Source: Bacillota bacterium
GTDB taxonomy: Bacteria; Bacillota; Clostridia; Lachnospirales; Lachnospiraceae
Reading direction: 5' to 3'
DNA: 64,000 bases
NCBI GenBank assembly: GCA_023439505.1
Contig: JAEXNR010000062.1
Location: 434,001-498,000, forward strand
In this document: one piece after another, positions 25,477-35,141 of the stretch
How the letters are laid out: each line of letters opens with the position of its first letter
Position numbering within the stretch: position 1 is the first letter of the stretch
The notes under the pieces: model-generated
What the model was told of the DNA's origin: nothing
Database searches by the model: none
What the model saw: the letters and a program-made list of their open reading frames with translations, nothing else
Position numbers and translations under genes: made by a program

Positions 25477-25946
25477 TGTTTCATAAGATGAGAAGATCGG
25501 ATCGCCAGATCACACAGGAGGAATGCCTGGAATGTTTAATCGGCGGAGAATTCGGAATGCTGACGACTTATGGCGAGAACGAATACCCGACAGCCATGCC
25601 ATATAATTATGTGGTAAGTGAAAATTATATATATATTCATTGCAGTATGCGCTCCAATCATACTCTGGCGAGTGTAAAGCATCATGCCAAAGCCTCATTT
25701 ACTTACGTTGGAAAGACAACGCTGATACCGGAAGAGTTTGTAACGGATTATATCAGTGTAATTGTATTTGGTGAGGCCATGATCATGGAACAGGAGGAAA
25801 AGAAAAGAGCACTCCGGTTATTTATTGATAAATATGCGCCGCATGTGAAGGAACTGGGGTATCAGCATGTAGATGAGGACATGGATAAAGCCTGTGTCGT
25901 TGGACTTAAGATAGAACATATGACTGGGAAAAAACGGCAAAGCTAA
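25476..25946 (+). CDS. NimA-like pyridoxamine-5'-phosphate-oxidase-fold flavoprotein
   Basis: The 156-residue protein resembles the PNPOx-like split-barrel family that includes 5-nitroimidazole reductases (GEFGMLTTYGENEYPTAMPYNYVV, then HCSMRSNHTLASVKHHAKASFTYVG). It would bind FMN or a related cofactor. The start codon overlaps the preceding stop (TAATG) and AAAGGAGGAG sits upstream. Its position between two M20 peptidases gives no direct functional clue. Confidence 0.8.
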   Translation: MFHKMRRSDRQITQEECLECLIGGEFGMLTTYGENEYPTAMPYNYVVSENYIYIHCSMRSNHTLASVKHHAKASFTYVGKTTLIPEEFVTDYISVIVFGEAMIMEQEEKKRALRLFIDKYAPHVKELGYQHVDEDMDKACVVGLKIEHMTGKKRQS

Positions 25947-25970
25947 TGGAGCCAGGGAAAGGAAATTCTT

Positions 25971-27437
25971 ATGGTCGATATACTACATAGACAGGAGCCA
26001 TATATGTTTATGCAATACTTTCGAGAGATCAGTCGCATCCCCAGAGAATCCGGTAATACAAAGCCGATTCAGAAGTATCTGGTTGAATTTGCAGCAAGTC
26101 ATAAGCTGTTTTGTATCGTGGACAGTGCGGGCAATGTTATAATAAAAAAGCAGCCTTCTTATGGGTATGAGGATGATGCGAGCATTCTGCTGCAGTGCCA
26201 TATGGATATGGTTTGCGTCAGTGAAAAGGAATATGATTTCTCCCGAGACGGAATCCGTCTGCTGATGCAAGAGGATTTCTTATACGCGGACGGAACCTCT
26301 CTTGGAGCAGATAACGGAATTGCCATGGCTTATTTTCTGGAGATATTAGCAGATAACAGCATCTTACACCCGCCTTTGGAAGTAGCCTTCACCGTAGATG
26401 AAGAAACAGGAATGTATGGTGCATTAGGTATGGAGATGAATTTGCTGGAATCCAAATATTGCATCAATCTGGATTCGGAGCGGGAAGGTATTATTATCAT
26501 GAGTTCAGCCGGAGGAATCGGATGTCACATTCCCCTGGAGCTGGAGTATCAGATTTCCGGCGGAATTCTTGTTAACCTTGAGATTAAGGGATTGCAGGGA
26601 GGCCATTCCGGTGTGGATATTCATAAAAACAGAGAAAACGCCATTCTGTTTTTAGGACGTCTTTTGCTAAAGCTAAAGAAAAAAATATCATATCAGGTCA
26701 TTACGCTGCAGGGTGGGACGCAGGCAAATTCCATTCCAAAAGAGGCTTGTGCGCAGATTTTAATCCAACCGCACCAGATGAAAGAGCTGACGGAGTTCAT
26801 GGAGCATGAGCTGTCGGGAATGAAGAAGGAATATCAGGTAAGGGAGCCGGAAATTTCTTTTGCTATTACAGACTTTCAGGACTATGACGGTATGGTATTG
26901 ACAGAAGCCTGCTTTCATAAAATTCTTCTTATGTTGGTTGCACTGCCCAATGGAGTTCAGGTAATGCACCAATCCATACCGGATATGGTGGAAAGCTCCG
27001 TCAATCTTGGAATGATGAAGATGGATCAGGAACAGATTTGCTTTACTTTCTCCATTCGCAGCTCAGTCAATCACTATAAAGAATTTATCTATGATAAATT
27101 GAGTTATATTGCCGGGGTTGTACAGGCAGACTGTATTATTACGAGTCGCTATGAGGCTTGGGAATATGATCCGGACTCTAAATTAAGGGACATAGCGGTA
27201 AAGTGTTATTATGATCTTTACGAAAAGGAACCAAAGCTGGAGGCCATTCATGCAGGTTTGGAATGCAGCATCATCACAAACAGGATTAAGAATTGTGATG
27301 TTATATCCATCGGACCGGATATTATGGATGTTCATACCGTACATGAGAGAGTAAGTATTAATTCGGCAAAGCGTGTCTTTCATTATTTAGTATATCTTTT
27401 GGAACAACTACAATTTGATCAGAATGAGAATGATTAA
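25971..27437 (+). CDS. pepD: Xaa-His dipeptidase / aminoacyl-histidine dipeptidase (M20C)
   Basis: The 488-residue cytosolic dinuclear zinc peptidase has QCHMDMV (metal ligands), SLGADNGIAMAY, VDEETGMYGA (catalytic Glu) and LQGGHSGVDIHKNRENA, all typical of PepD. It would hydrolyse dipeptides imported by the ABC transporter encoded next. An AAGGAAA site precedes the ATG. It is the end of the rocB-like operon and is followed by a strong terminator. Confidence 0.9.
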   Translation: MVDILHRQEPYMFMQYFREISRIPRESGNTKPIQKYLVEFAASHKLFCIVDSAGNVIIKKQPSYGYEDDASILLQCHMDMVCVSEKEYDFSRDGIRLLMQEDFLYADGTSLGADNGIAMAYFLEILADNSILHPPLEVAFTVDEETGMYGALGMEMNLLESKYCINLDSEREGIIIMSSAGGIGCHIPLELEYQISGGILVNLEIKGLQGGHSGVDIHKNRENAILFLGRLLLKLKKKISYQVITLQGGTQANSIPKEACAQILIQPHQMKELTEFMEHELSGMKKEYQVREPEISFAITDFQDYDGMVLTEACFHKILLMLVALPNGVQVMHQSIPDMVESSVNLGMMKMDQEQICFTFSIRSSVNHYKEFIYDKLSYIAGVVQADCIITSRYEAWEYDPDSKLRDIAVKCYYDLYEKEPKLEAIHAGLECSIITNRIKNCDVISIGPDIMDVHTVHERVSINSAKRVFHYLVYLLEQLQFDQNEND

Positions 27438-27474
27438 CAATGCTGTTAACAGGTCGATTACAGCATTGTTTTTG
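27438..27474 (+). terminator. Terminator after pepD
   Basis: CAATGCTGT (27438-27446) pairs with ACAGCATTG (27460-27468) and is followed by TTTTTGTTTT. It separates pepD from the peptide transporter operon. Confidence 0.88.
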
Positions 27475-27553
27475 TTTTATGTGGAAGAACCTGTTAAATA
27501 ATAGGAAAATAGACCAGATATAATAAAAGATAATTGGAAGGAAGGGTGTCATT

Positions 27554-28525
27554 GTGAGAAGTTATTTGGGGAAGAGGGTCATCACCGGAATATTATGTAT
27601 ATTTGCTGCACTATGTATCAATTTCATATTAATTCATGCTGCCCCCGGAAATCCCGCCAGACTGCTGATAGGCAGTGAGCATCCGGACCCGGTTCTGGTA
27701 GCGAACATGACAGAGAAATTCGGATTGGACAAGCCGCTTATCATACAATTTCAAAAATATGTGTTCCAGCTGCTGAAAGGAGATCTGGGGGTATCCTACT
27801 ATACAAATGAACCTGTGGCAAAGCTGATCGGGGAACGCTTCGCCGCAACGGCATTGCTTGTAATCACCTCCATTGTTCTGGCAGTGGGAATCGGTTTGTT
27901 CTTAGGGATTTTAAGTGCCAGGAAGGCAGGAGGGAAGATGGATACCTTCTTTGGAAGCTTCAGTTACCTCTTTGACGCCATCCCCAGCTTCTGGCTCGGC
28001 CTCATGGCAATTTTATTGTTCGCGTCAAAATTAAAACTGCTCCCCAGTTCGGGAATGGTGAATGTCCGGGAAGATTATGAGGGGATGGCGCATGTACTGG
28101 ATGTGTTAAAACACCTGATTCTTCCGGCTATGACGCTAACCTTTGGATTATTTCCATACTATTATCGTATTACCCGTTCCTCTATGATCCAGGTTTTGGG
28201 GGAGGAGTTTATTACAACACTCCGGGCTGCAGGTATGCCGGAAAAGAAGATTTTTCGCAAATATGTATTTCGGAATGCCATCTTACCGACGGTAACCAGC
28301 ATAGGGATACAGCTGGCTTATCTGGTAACCGGGGCAGCCATAGCAGAAATTGTATTCTCCTGGCCGGGTATGGGAAGTTTCATCATGACCGCCATATCCA
28401 GAAGAGATTACCCGGTATTAATGGGAATTTATCTGGTGCTGAGCATATCAGTGGTTATCATGATGCTGGTGGTGGATATTTTATATTCCGTATTGGATCC
28501 AAGAGTAGTCCATCAGAATAATTAG
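27554..28525 (+). CDS. dppB: Peptide/nickel-type ABC transporter permease (DppB-like)
   Basis: The 323-residue integral membrane protein begins with an uncleaved N-terminal helix and has about six transmembrane segments. The cytoplasmic permease coupling loop is EEFITTLRAAGMPEKKIFRKYVFRNAILP. It pairs with the next permease to form the channel of a Dpp/Opp-type importer. It appears to start with GTG, 8 bp after GGAAGGAAGGG; TATAAT at about 27516 may be its -10. Confidence 0.9.
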   Translation: MRSYLGKRVITGILCIFAALCINFILIHAAPGNPARLLIGSEHPDPVLVANMTEKFGLDKPLIIQFQKYVFQLLKGDLGVSYYTNEPVAKLIGERFAATALLVITSIVLAVGIGLFLGILSARKAGGKMDTFFGSFSYLFDAIPSFWLGLMAILLFASKLKLLPSSGMVNVREDYEGMAHVLDVLKHLILPAMTLTFGLFPYYYRITRSSMIQVLGEEFITTLRAAGMPEKKIFRKYVFRNAILPTVTSIGIQLAYLVTGAAIAEIVFSWPGMGSFIMTAISRRDYPVLMGIYLVLSISVVIMMLVVDILYSVLDPRVVHQNN

Positions 28526-28541
28526 GGAACGGGGGAAGCGT

Positions 28542-29375
28542 ATGAAACGACTGAGAAAATTTATTCAATGTAATTCCAGACTTTCTGTGGGATTGCTGAT
28601 GTTGCTGATTCTGGCAGTAATTGCTGTATTTGCACCGCTGCTGGCTCCGTATGATCCTTATATTTTATCAGATGCACTGGTTCAGGCACCTGGCAGGGGT
28701 CATATGTTCGGAACGGATGGTCTTGGCAGGGACATCTTCTCCATGATCTTATACGGAAGCCGGACATCCTTACTGATTGGTGTCACAGCGGCTATGATCT
28801 CTGCGGTAATCGGAATCATTCTGGGGGCCGTGGCAGGTTATTTTGGGAACAAGGCAGATATGATAATCGGCGAAGGGATTAATGTCTTTATGATGATGCC
28901 AACGTTTTTCCTGATCCTGATTATCGTTGCTCTGTTTGGATCAGGAATATTTAATGTAATGATTGTGATTGGCTGTACTACCTGGACAGGGAATGCAAAA
29001 CTGATGAGAGCTCAGGCCATGAGCTTAAGAAACAGAACTTTTATTAAAGCTCAGGAAGCACTGGGAGAGCAAAAGCTGAGAATTCTCATCCGTCATGTGA
29101 TACCAAACGGAATATTCCCTGTGATTGCCAATACCACCATGGGAATTGCATCTGCAATCCTTACAGAATCCAGTCTGGCATTTCTGGGACTTGGCGACCC
29201 GAATGTGGTCAGCTGGGGTCAGATCGTATTTGAAGGGAAGAATTATCTGACCACGGGCTGGTGGATTTCTACCTTTGGAGGCATCGCAATTATTTATACG
29301 GTTATTACATTCTTCTTCATCGGAGACGGATTGAATATTATATTAAATCCCAAGCTGAAGAATGTTATTTCATAA
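28542..29375 (+). CDS. dppC: Peptide/nickel-type ABC transporter permease (DppC-like)
   Basis: The 277-residue permease has the DppC features PYDPYILSDALVQAPGRGH near the N terminus, HMFGTDGLGRDIFSMILYG, and the coupling motif FIKAQEALGEQKLRILIRHVIPN, with about five or six membrane helices. It follows dppB by 16 bp and precedes the ATPase genes. Confidence 0.92.
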   Translation: MKRLRKFIQCNSRLSVGLLMLLILAVIAVFAPLLAPYDPYILSDALVQAPGRGHMFGTDGLGRDIFSMILYGSRTSLLIGVTAAMISAVIGIILGAVAGYFGNKADMIIGEGINVFMMMPTFFLILIIVALFGSGIFNVMIVIGCTTWTGNAKLMRAQAMSLRNRTFIKAQEALGEQKLRILIRHVIPNGIFPVIANTTMGIASAILTESSLAFLGLGDPNVVSWGQIVFEGKNYLTTGWWISTFGGIAIIYTVITFFFIGDGLNIILNPKLKNVIS

Positions 29376-29390
29376 AATGGAGGTGATACA

Positions 29391-30377
29391 ATGGCAGCAT
29401 TATTATCCATCCGTGACCTGACTGTGATATATCATAATAATGATGTGAAAGTAAAAGCAGTTGATTCCATTTCACTGGATATAAATAAAGGGGAATCTCT
29501 TGGAATTGTCGGAGAATCAGGTTCAGGTAAAAGTACATTAATTATGGCAGCATTAAAGCTTCTTCCCCAAAAGACTTCCACCACCTGTGGAAACGTAATC
29601 TATGACGATAGAAACTTATTGGAATTATCACGGGAAGAGCTGGCGAAAATCCGATGGGTGGACATTGCGGTGGTATTCCAAAAATCAATGAATATCTTAA
29701 GCCCTGTTCATACCATTGGTACATTTTTAACCGATATTTATCGTATTCATGTCCCCAAGGCATCAAAGCAGGAAGCAAGGGAGAAGGTTTGCTCCGTATT
29801 GCAGATGGTGAATCTTGCACCACGCATCTTTCGCATGTATCCTCATGAACTATCCGGAGGGATGATGCAAAGGGTTAGCATTGCCATGAGTCTTATGTTT
29901 CAACCAAAGATTTTGATTATGGATGAGGCAACAACTGCCCTGGATGTCATCACACAAACACAGATTTTAAGTGAAATCACAGCATTGGAGCAAAAGTTTG
30001 ACCTGACCAGAATCATGATCACCCATGATATGTCTGTTGTGGCATCAAGTTGTAAGAAGGTAGCCGTACTTTATGCAGGAAAACTGGTGGAAACAGGGCC
30101 GGTGCAGGAGGTATTGGTATCCCCCAAACATCCTTATACCATCGGTTTAATCAACAGTTACCCGAAGTTTACACCGGATGGAGAGGCGGTAATGGAGAGT
30201 ATTGGAGGAACGCTTCCAAATTTATCACAAGAGCCGGAGGGATGTAATTTTAGGGACCGATGCAGATATGCGACGGATATCTGCAGGAAAAAGGTGCCCC
30301 TTTGCGTAAGCTGTGGGACCGGTTGGAACTGTGCCTGCCACCATGCCGGCAGGTTAGGGGGTGGACAGAATGTATGA
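29391..30377 (+). CDS. dppD: Peptide ABC transporter ATPase (DppD-like)
   Basis: The 328-residue ATPase has Walker A GESGSGKST, the signature LSGGMMQR, and a Walker B (ILIMDEATTALD) where the usual Pro after Glu is Ala. The C-terminal oligopeptide/dipeptide domain contains the Cys pattern NFRDRCRYATDICRKKVPLC, which in this family can hold an Fe-S cluster or metal. GGAGG precedes the ATG. It overlaps the next ATPase gene by 8 bp. Confidence 0.92.
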   Translation: MAALLSIRDLTVIYHNNDVKVKAVDSISLDINKGESLGIVGESGSGKSTLIMAALKLLPQKTSTTCGNVIYDDRNLLELSREELAKIRWVDIAVVFQKSMNILSPVHTIGTFLTDIYRIHVPKASKQEAREKVCSVLQMVNLAPRIFRMYPHELSGGMMQRVSIAMSLMFQPKILIMDEATTALDVITQTQILSEITALEQKFDLTRIMITHDMSVVASSCKKVAVLYAGKLVETGPVQEVLVSPKHPYTIGLINSYPKFTPDGEAVMESIGGTLPNLSQEPEGCNFRDRCRYATDICRKKVPLCVSCGTGWNCACHHAGRLGGGQNV

Positions 30378-31395
30378 GAAGGATAGAGCAAATTCTTATG
30401 AGATACCGGTTTTAAAAGTCAGTGAGGTTACGAAATATTATAAGCTGAAGAAATCTGTTCCAGCACAGGATGGAACAGTAAGAAAGAATGCGGTAGCAAA
30501 ATCCGTCGGGGGCGTTACCTTTCGCCTGAATAAAGGGGAAGTGCTTGGAATTATCGGTGAATCCGGTTGTGGCAAAAGTACGCTGGGACGGGTGCTGGTA
30601 GGTTTGGAGGCACCGACTTCTGGCAGTGTGGAATTAAATGAAATTCCTATGAAGGTGCTGAAGGATCAGAATAAGAAAAAATTTCACAGAATGACACAAA
30701 TGATATTTCAAAATCCCTATGATAGTTTTGATCCCAGATATACCATTGGAAGCTCTCTGATGGATGTCTTAAAGATACATCAGATTGGTGAGAATAAGAC
30801 AAAGCGGCTGGAAATCATTCTGGAAGCAATGCAGCAAGCCGGACTAAACCAGTTTCAGGATTTTTTAAAGCGTTATCCCAGTGAACTATCGGGTGGGCAG
30901 CTTCAAAGAATTTCGATTATCCGGTCCATGCTGCTCAAACCTGAAATCATTGTTGCTGATGAACCGGTAAGTATGCTGGATGTATCTGTCCGGGCTGAAA
31001 TCATTCATATTCTGGAGAAAGCCGCCAGACAAAATCATACAGCAGTGATCTTTATCAGTCACGATATTGCAACAACAAGATATATTGCTGACCGGATCGC
31101 GGTTATGTATCTTGGAAAGATTGTCGAGACCGGGAATACCAAAGACATTATAAACCATCCCCTGCATCCGTATACCAAGGCACTGATCTCCAATTGCGCC
31201 AGTGTGGATCCGAGAGAAGCCTGTCATCCAATCAAACTGGAAGGGGAGCCGCCTTCTCCGGTGGGAATTCCACAGGGATGCTCATTTGCTCCCAGATGTC
31301 CTTTTGTTAAGGATAATTGCAGAATCAGGAGCCAGCAGCTGTTAAGATATGAAGGATCAAGCCATAAGGTAAGCTGCAGTGAAGTGATTTTTTAG
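30370..31395 (+). CDS. dppF: Peptide ABC transporter ATPase (DppF-like)
   Basis: The 341-residue ATPase contains Walker A GESGCGKST, the signature LSGGQLQR, Walker B IIVADEPVSMLD, and a C-terminal CSFAPRCPFVKDNCRI motif like its partner. The ATG at 30370 is 5 bp after GGGGGTGG. A GTG 9 bp upstream is possible. Together with the three neighbouring genes and the binding protein it completes the importer. Confidence 0.92.
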   Translation: MYEKDRANSYEIPVLKVSEVTKYYKLKKSVPAQDGTVRKNAVAKSVGGVTFRLNKGEVLGIIGESGCGKSTLGRVLVGLEAPTSGSVELNEIPMKVLKDQNKKKFHRMTQMIFQNPYDSFDPRYTIGSSLMDVLKIHQIGENKTKRLEIILEAMQQAGLNQFQDFLKRYPSELSGGQLQRISIIRSMLLKPEIIVADEPVSMLDVSVRAEIIHILEKAARQNHTAVIFISHDIATTRYIADRIAVMYLGKIVETGNTKDIINHPLHPYTKALISNCASVDPREACHPIKLEGEPPSPVGIPQGCSFAPRCPFVKDNCRIRSQQLLRYEGSSHKVSCSEVIF

Positions 31396-31459
31396 GCAGA
31401 AGCAGAACACAGGAATCTAACCCAATGGGTTAAATATAGAAGAAAAGAGGAAGTTTATA

Positions 31460-33109
31460 ATGAAGAAAGTGATAGCATTATTCATGGTCATTACCTTAAT
31501 GTTTTCCTTTGCAGCATGCTCAAAGGATACAAAAAAGGAAGGTACGTCACAGAAGGACAGTCCGACTGTGGCACCGACACAAGGAGAGGAAGCAGAATCT
31601 GAAGACCAGGGGTCATCTCTTCCCCAGGGAGGAACAATTGTTGTGGGGCAGAGTACGGAGCCGATTACCCTCAATCCGGATGGAAATCCTGATTCTGCCA
31701 ATGATATTATCATGCAGAATGTATTCAGCCGTCTCTTAAAGATCAGCAACAGCGAAGATATCATACCGGATTTGGCACTTACTTATGACGTGAGTGATGA
31801 CGGTTTCACTTATACCTTTCATTTAAGAGAGGGAGTCAAGTTCCATGACGGAGAAAGTTTCACCTCAGAGGACGTGAAATTTACCTTTGATCAGATCATA
31901 GCCCAGGGAGGCAGAGCGTCCGGAGGTTTATCAAATGTAACGGATATTTCCTGTCCGGATGATCTTACCGTTGTTTTTACATTAAAGCAAGTGGATGCCA
32001 GTTTTATCTACAATATTGCATATCAGGGAACTTATGTTCTTCCAAAACATGTATATGAGGGGAAGGACTGGCTGGGAGCGGATGCGATGCAGCCGCCGAT
32101 TGGTACAGGTCCCTTCAAATTCAGTAAATGGGACAAGGGAATCAGCGTTACGCTGGAGAAAAATCCGGATTATTTTCTGGGACCGGAGGTACCATATCTG
32201 GATAAAGTCATTCTAAGCTATATTACGGATACCAATACTGCAATGCAGGCATTCTATAACGGAGAATTGGATGTACTGGGTATTATCCCGGCATCCAGCG
32301 AATATGCAACTTTATTTGCAAATCAGGATGTCGTTATGGATAAAGTTGTGTATCCCTCCAGATTTGTTATCGGTTATAATATGAATAAGAAACCTTTTGA
32401 TGATGTTAATGTAAGAAAGGCAGTGGCCTGCGCAATTAATTCAGACGAAATCATTCAAAAGGCATTAAAGGAAGTCGGACAAAAGGCAACCACCTATATT
32501 ACCCCACTCTATAGCTGGGCAGTGAATTCTGATCCCACGGGCGCAGTACAAAGTTATGATGCAGCAAAGGCGGTTCAATATCTGGAAGCTGCCGGACTGA
32601 CAAAGGATGGGAACGGCAACTATCTAAAGGTGAAGATCGATACCCTCAATTATGCTCCCTTTACAGATGTGATTCAGGTAATCAGAGATGAACTGGCCAA
32701 AGTCGGCATCGAAGTTGAAATCAATATGATGGAATATGCCGCATGGGATGAGAAGGTGAATCAGCAAAAGGACTTTGAGGTGTGCGTAACCAGTGAATAT
32801 CAGGGTCCCGATGCAGGCAATCTGGCTTCCTGTGTTGTAACCGGTCAGTATAATAACTGTTTCGGTTACTCTAATGCACAGGTGGATGATCTGATGACAC
32901 AGGCCTTGGCATTATCAACCCGTGAGGAGAGAGCCCCGTTATATCAGCAGGTACAGGAGATCCTGGCAGCGGATATCCCCTATGTCCCGTTTTCAGAGTG
33001 GCTGGGATATTATCCGTACTGGTCCTATGTACAGGGACGTCCTTCCTCAGCTGATGTGGCTGATAAAGCGGGTAATGCTGAATTCACCTATACTTATCTT
33101 GACAAATAA
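31460..33109 (+). CDS. Peptide-type extracellular solute-binding lipoprotein (SBP_bac_5)
   Basis: The 549-residue protein starts with a lipoprotein signal peptide, with lipobox FAAC and acylated Cys20, then a Glu/Gln/Ser-rich linker to about residue 50. The DppA/OppA-family body contains PITLNPDGNPDSANDIIMQNVFSRLL and FSKWDKGISVTLEKNPDYF. It captures peptides or another Dpp-type ligand at the outer membrane face for the four preceding gene products. The ligand cannot be told from sequence. Confidence 0.92.
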   Translation: MKKVIALFMVITLMFSFAACSKDTKKEGTSQKDSPTVAPTQGEEAESEDQGSSLPQGGTIVVGQSTEPITLNPDGNPDSANDIIMQNVFSRLLKISNSEDIIPDLALTYDVSDDGFTYTFHLREGVKFHDGESFTSEDVKFTFDQIIAQGGRASGGLSNVTDISCPDDLTVVFTLKQVDASFIYNIAYQGTYVLPKHVYEGKDWLGADAMQPPIGTGPFKFSKWDKGISVTLEKNPDYFLGPEVPYLDKVILSYITDTNTAMQAFYNGELDVLGIIPASSEYATLFANQDVVMDKVVYPSRFVIGYNMNKKPFDDVNVRKAVACAINSDEIIQKALKEVGQKATTYITPLYSWAVNSDPTGAVQSYDAAKAVQYLEAAGLTKDGNGNYLKVKIDTLNYAPFTDVIQVIRDELAKVGIEVEINMMEYAAWDEKVNQQKDFEVCVTSEYQGPDAGNLASCVVTGQYNNCFGYSNAQVDDLMTQALALSTREERAPLYQQVQEILAADIPYVPFSEWLGYYPYWSYVQGRPSSADVADKAGNAEFTYTYLDK

Positions 33110-33187
33110 AGCAGCATCGTAATAGGAAAATGGCTATCCTGAAGGAAAATGAAACCTCATGGATAGCCTGTTCCAATATGGGGGGAC

Positions 33188-34591
33188 ATGGCCATGGAGA
33201 TAGAAAGAATATTAGAGAGAATTCCGGAGTACCAGGAATTTTATACGGTGGATGAGCTGGATGCATTTTGTGCAGCATTGTTGGAACAGTATCCGTCAGC
33301 GATGAGATTGGAAACCATAGGGGTTTCCAGAAAAGGACATAGAATTAATTGTATGATTATGGGGGAGGGCACAAAGAACAGCATCTGTTTTGCCTGCCCT
33401 CACCCGAACGAACCCATTGGAGCGATGACAGTCATTACCCTTGCAAAGCTCTTTATGGAGGATAGAACCCTTCTGGCAGAGACAGGGTATACCTGGTATC
33501 TGATTCCCTGCATTGACCCGGATGGCACCAGACTCAATGAAGGCTGGTTTAAGGGACCCTTTGACCTGGAACACTATGCGCGGGACTTCTACCGCCCTGC
33601 CGGCTTTTTGCAGGTGGAGTGGACATTTCCCATTGATTATAAAGGATGGAACTTTGATCAGCCAATTCCGGAGACCCTCGGGTTGATGCAATTAATTGAG
33701 AAAACCGAACCGGAATTTGTTTTCTCCTTACATAATGCGGCCTTTGGTGGTGCTTACTGGTATGTGACAAAGGATATTCCTGAATTAAATCATCGATTTG
33801 AAGAGGCGGCCATGAGACAGGGCGTACCCCTTCATCTTGGGGAAACAGAATCTCCTTATATCAAAAAATATTCCAAATCCGTACACAGCATGATCAGCAT
33901 GAAAGCGTATATCGATGATATGGAAGAGACGTTTGGTGTGATTCAAAAGCCATCCATCCTCTGCGGCACCTGCAGCGCAGACTATATCAACACCATCTGC
34001 GACTGTTATACCATGATGGCGGAACTTCCCTATTTCTATACAGATCAGATAGAGGATGAGACACCGGTCAATAACACCAGGCGGGAAATCATCACAGAAC
34101 ATCTAAAATATCAAAAGGAGCATTATGCGTTTTTAAAAAAAGTATGGGATCAGGGGAGAAAGTATTTTACATCAGACAATCCCTTCCCGCTGCTGGTAGA
34201 TGAAGCAATTGACGTGATTCCTTCAATTCAGGAGTCCACATTAACCTTGTTGAAATCAAAGGAGTATGACAAGATGGCGACCACGGCGCAAAGGTTTGAT
34301 AATCTGTATCTTCGCCGTTATTTTGAATGCCTCAATCTGGCGCTTATGATGCGTTCCTGTGCCTATGAACTCCAGAATCCCGACTTAGGGTGCTCCGGAG
34401 AGGGTAGGGATTCCAGCGTACAAGCGGTTACCGTCCTAACCCGGATGATGGCAGAGGTGGAAGCTGAATTAAAGAAATGGTGTGACTATCTGGAAGAGCA
34501 TATATCCTATACGGTGATACCAATCAGGAAACTGGTTCGTATTCAAGTGGAATCGGCGTTACTGGTATGCGATTATCACCGGGATCTTTAG
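33188..34591 (+). CDS. M14-type zinc carboxypeptidase-like protein
   Basis: The 467-residue protein has the M14 zinc motif HPNEP (His72, Glu75), the third ligand candidate His near residue 182 in FSLHNAAFGG, and IPCIDPDGTRLNEGWF upstream. No signal peptide is visible, so it is probably cytosolic and acts on an imported peptide-like substrate. It follows the binding-protein gene by 78 bp, with a weak hairpin (GGCTATCC/GGATAGCC) between them. An ATG 6 bp downstream (33194) has better spacing to GGGGGG. Confidence 0.8.
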   Translation: MAMEIERILERIPEYQEFYTVDELDAFCAALLEQYPSAMRLETIGVSRKGHRINCMIMGEGTKNSICFACPHPNEPIGAMTVITLAKLFMEDRTLLAETGYTWYLIPCIDPDGTRLNEGWFKGPFDLEHYARDFYRPAGFLQVEWTFPIDYKGWNFDQPIPETLGLMQLIEKTEPEFVFSLHNAAFGGAYWYVTKDIPELNHRFEEAAMRQGVPLHLGETESPYIKKYSKSVHSMISMKAYIDDMEETFGVIQKPSILCGTCSADYINTICDCYTMMAELPYFYTDQIEDETPVNNTRREIITEHLKYQKEHYAFLKKVWDQGRKYFTSDNPFPLLVDEAIDVIPSIQESTLTLLKSKEYDKMATTAQRFDNLYLRRYFECLNLALMMRSCAYELQNPDLGCSGEGRDSSVQAVTVLTRMMAEVEAELKKWCDYLEEHISYTVIPIRKLVRIQVESALLVCDYHRDL

Positions 34592-34720
34592 AGCGGATGG
34601 GAACCATTATATTATGAAATTTTAGATTGCATCCTGTCAGATTTTAAGCTATGATGAAGATAAGAAAGTCATAATTTCATTTAAACGATAAGAATAAGGG
34701 GCAAAGGATGTTGATAGAAA

Positions 34721-35134
34721 ATGATAGAATGGGCAATGGTTTATTCTGTGAATCATCCGGAAATTGACGAACAGCATAAGGTTTTAATCGGGATGCTTAA
34801 CGAGATGGATGCTATAATAACGAAGGAAGAGTTTAATTATACCAATTTAATTCATACCATGGAATGTCTGGAGGAATATGTTAAGACACATTTTTCCTTT
34901 GAAGAAAATCTGATGCTTTGGCAGTCTTATCCTGATATTATGGTACATACCAAAGCACATAATATATTCCGTGATAAACTGCAGAATACGTATGTGCTTG
35001 ACATTGAGAAGCCAATTAATTTTTATAACGAAATGTCCCAATATTTGACGGACTGGCTGATGAATCATATTATGAATATGGATCGGCATTTGGGAAATTA
35101 TTTGAAGGAGAAGGACAGTGAAGATGGCCGTTAA
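34721..35134 (+). CDS. Bacteriohemerythrin
   Basis: The 137-residue four-helix protein has the non-heme di-iron ligand pattern HPEIDEQHK, HFSFEENLM, HTKAHNIF and WLMNHIMNMDR. Such proteins bind O2 or NO and in anaerobes are thought to scavenge oxygen or deliver it to sensors or reductases. It is a single gene ending next to the convergent tetR. Confidence 0.93.
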   Translation: MIEWAMVYSVNHPEIDEQHKVLIGMLNEMDAIITKEEFNYTNLIHTMECLEEYVKTHFSFEENLMLWQSYPDIMVHTKAHNIFRDKLQNTYVLDIEKPINFYNEMSQYLTDWLMNHIMNMDRHLGNYLKEKDSEDGR

Positions 35135-35141
35135 GAACCAC

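Noticed and set aside
33131..33168. Terminator between the peptide-binding protein and M14 genes
   Set aside because: An 8-bp stem with a 20-nt loop and no T tract is too weak to call.
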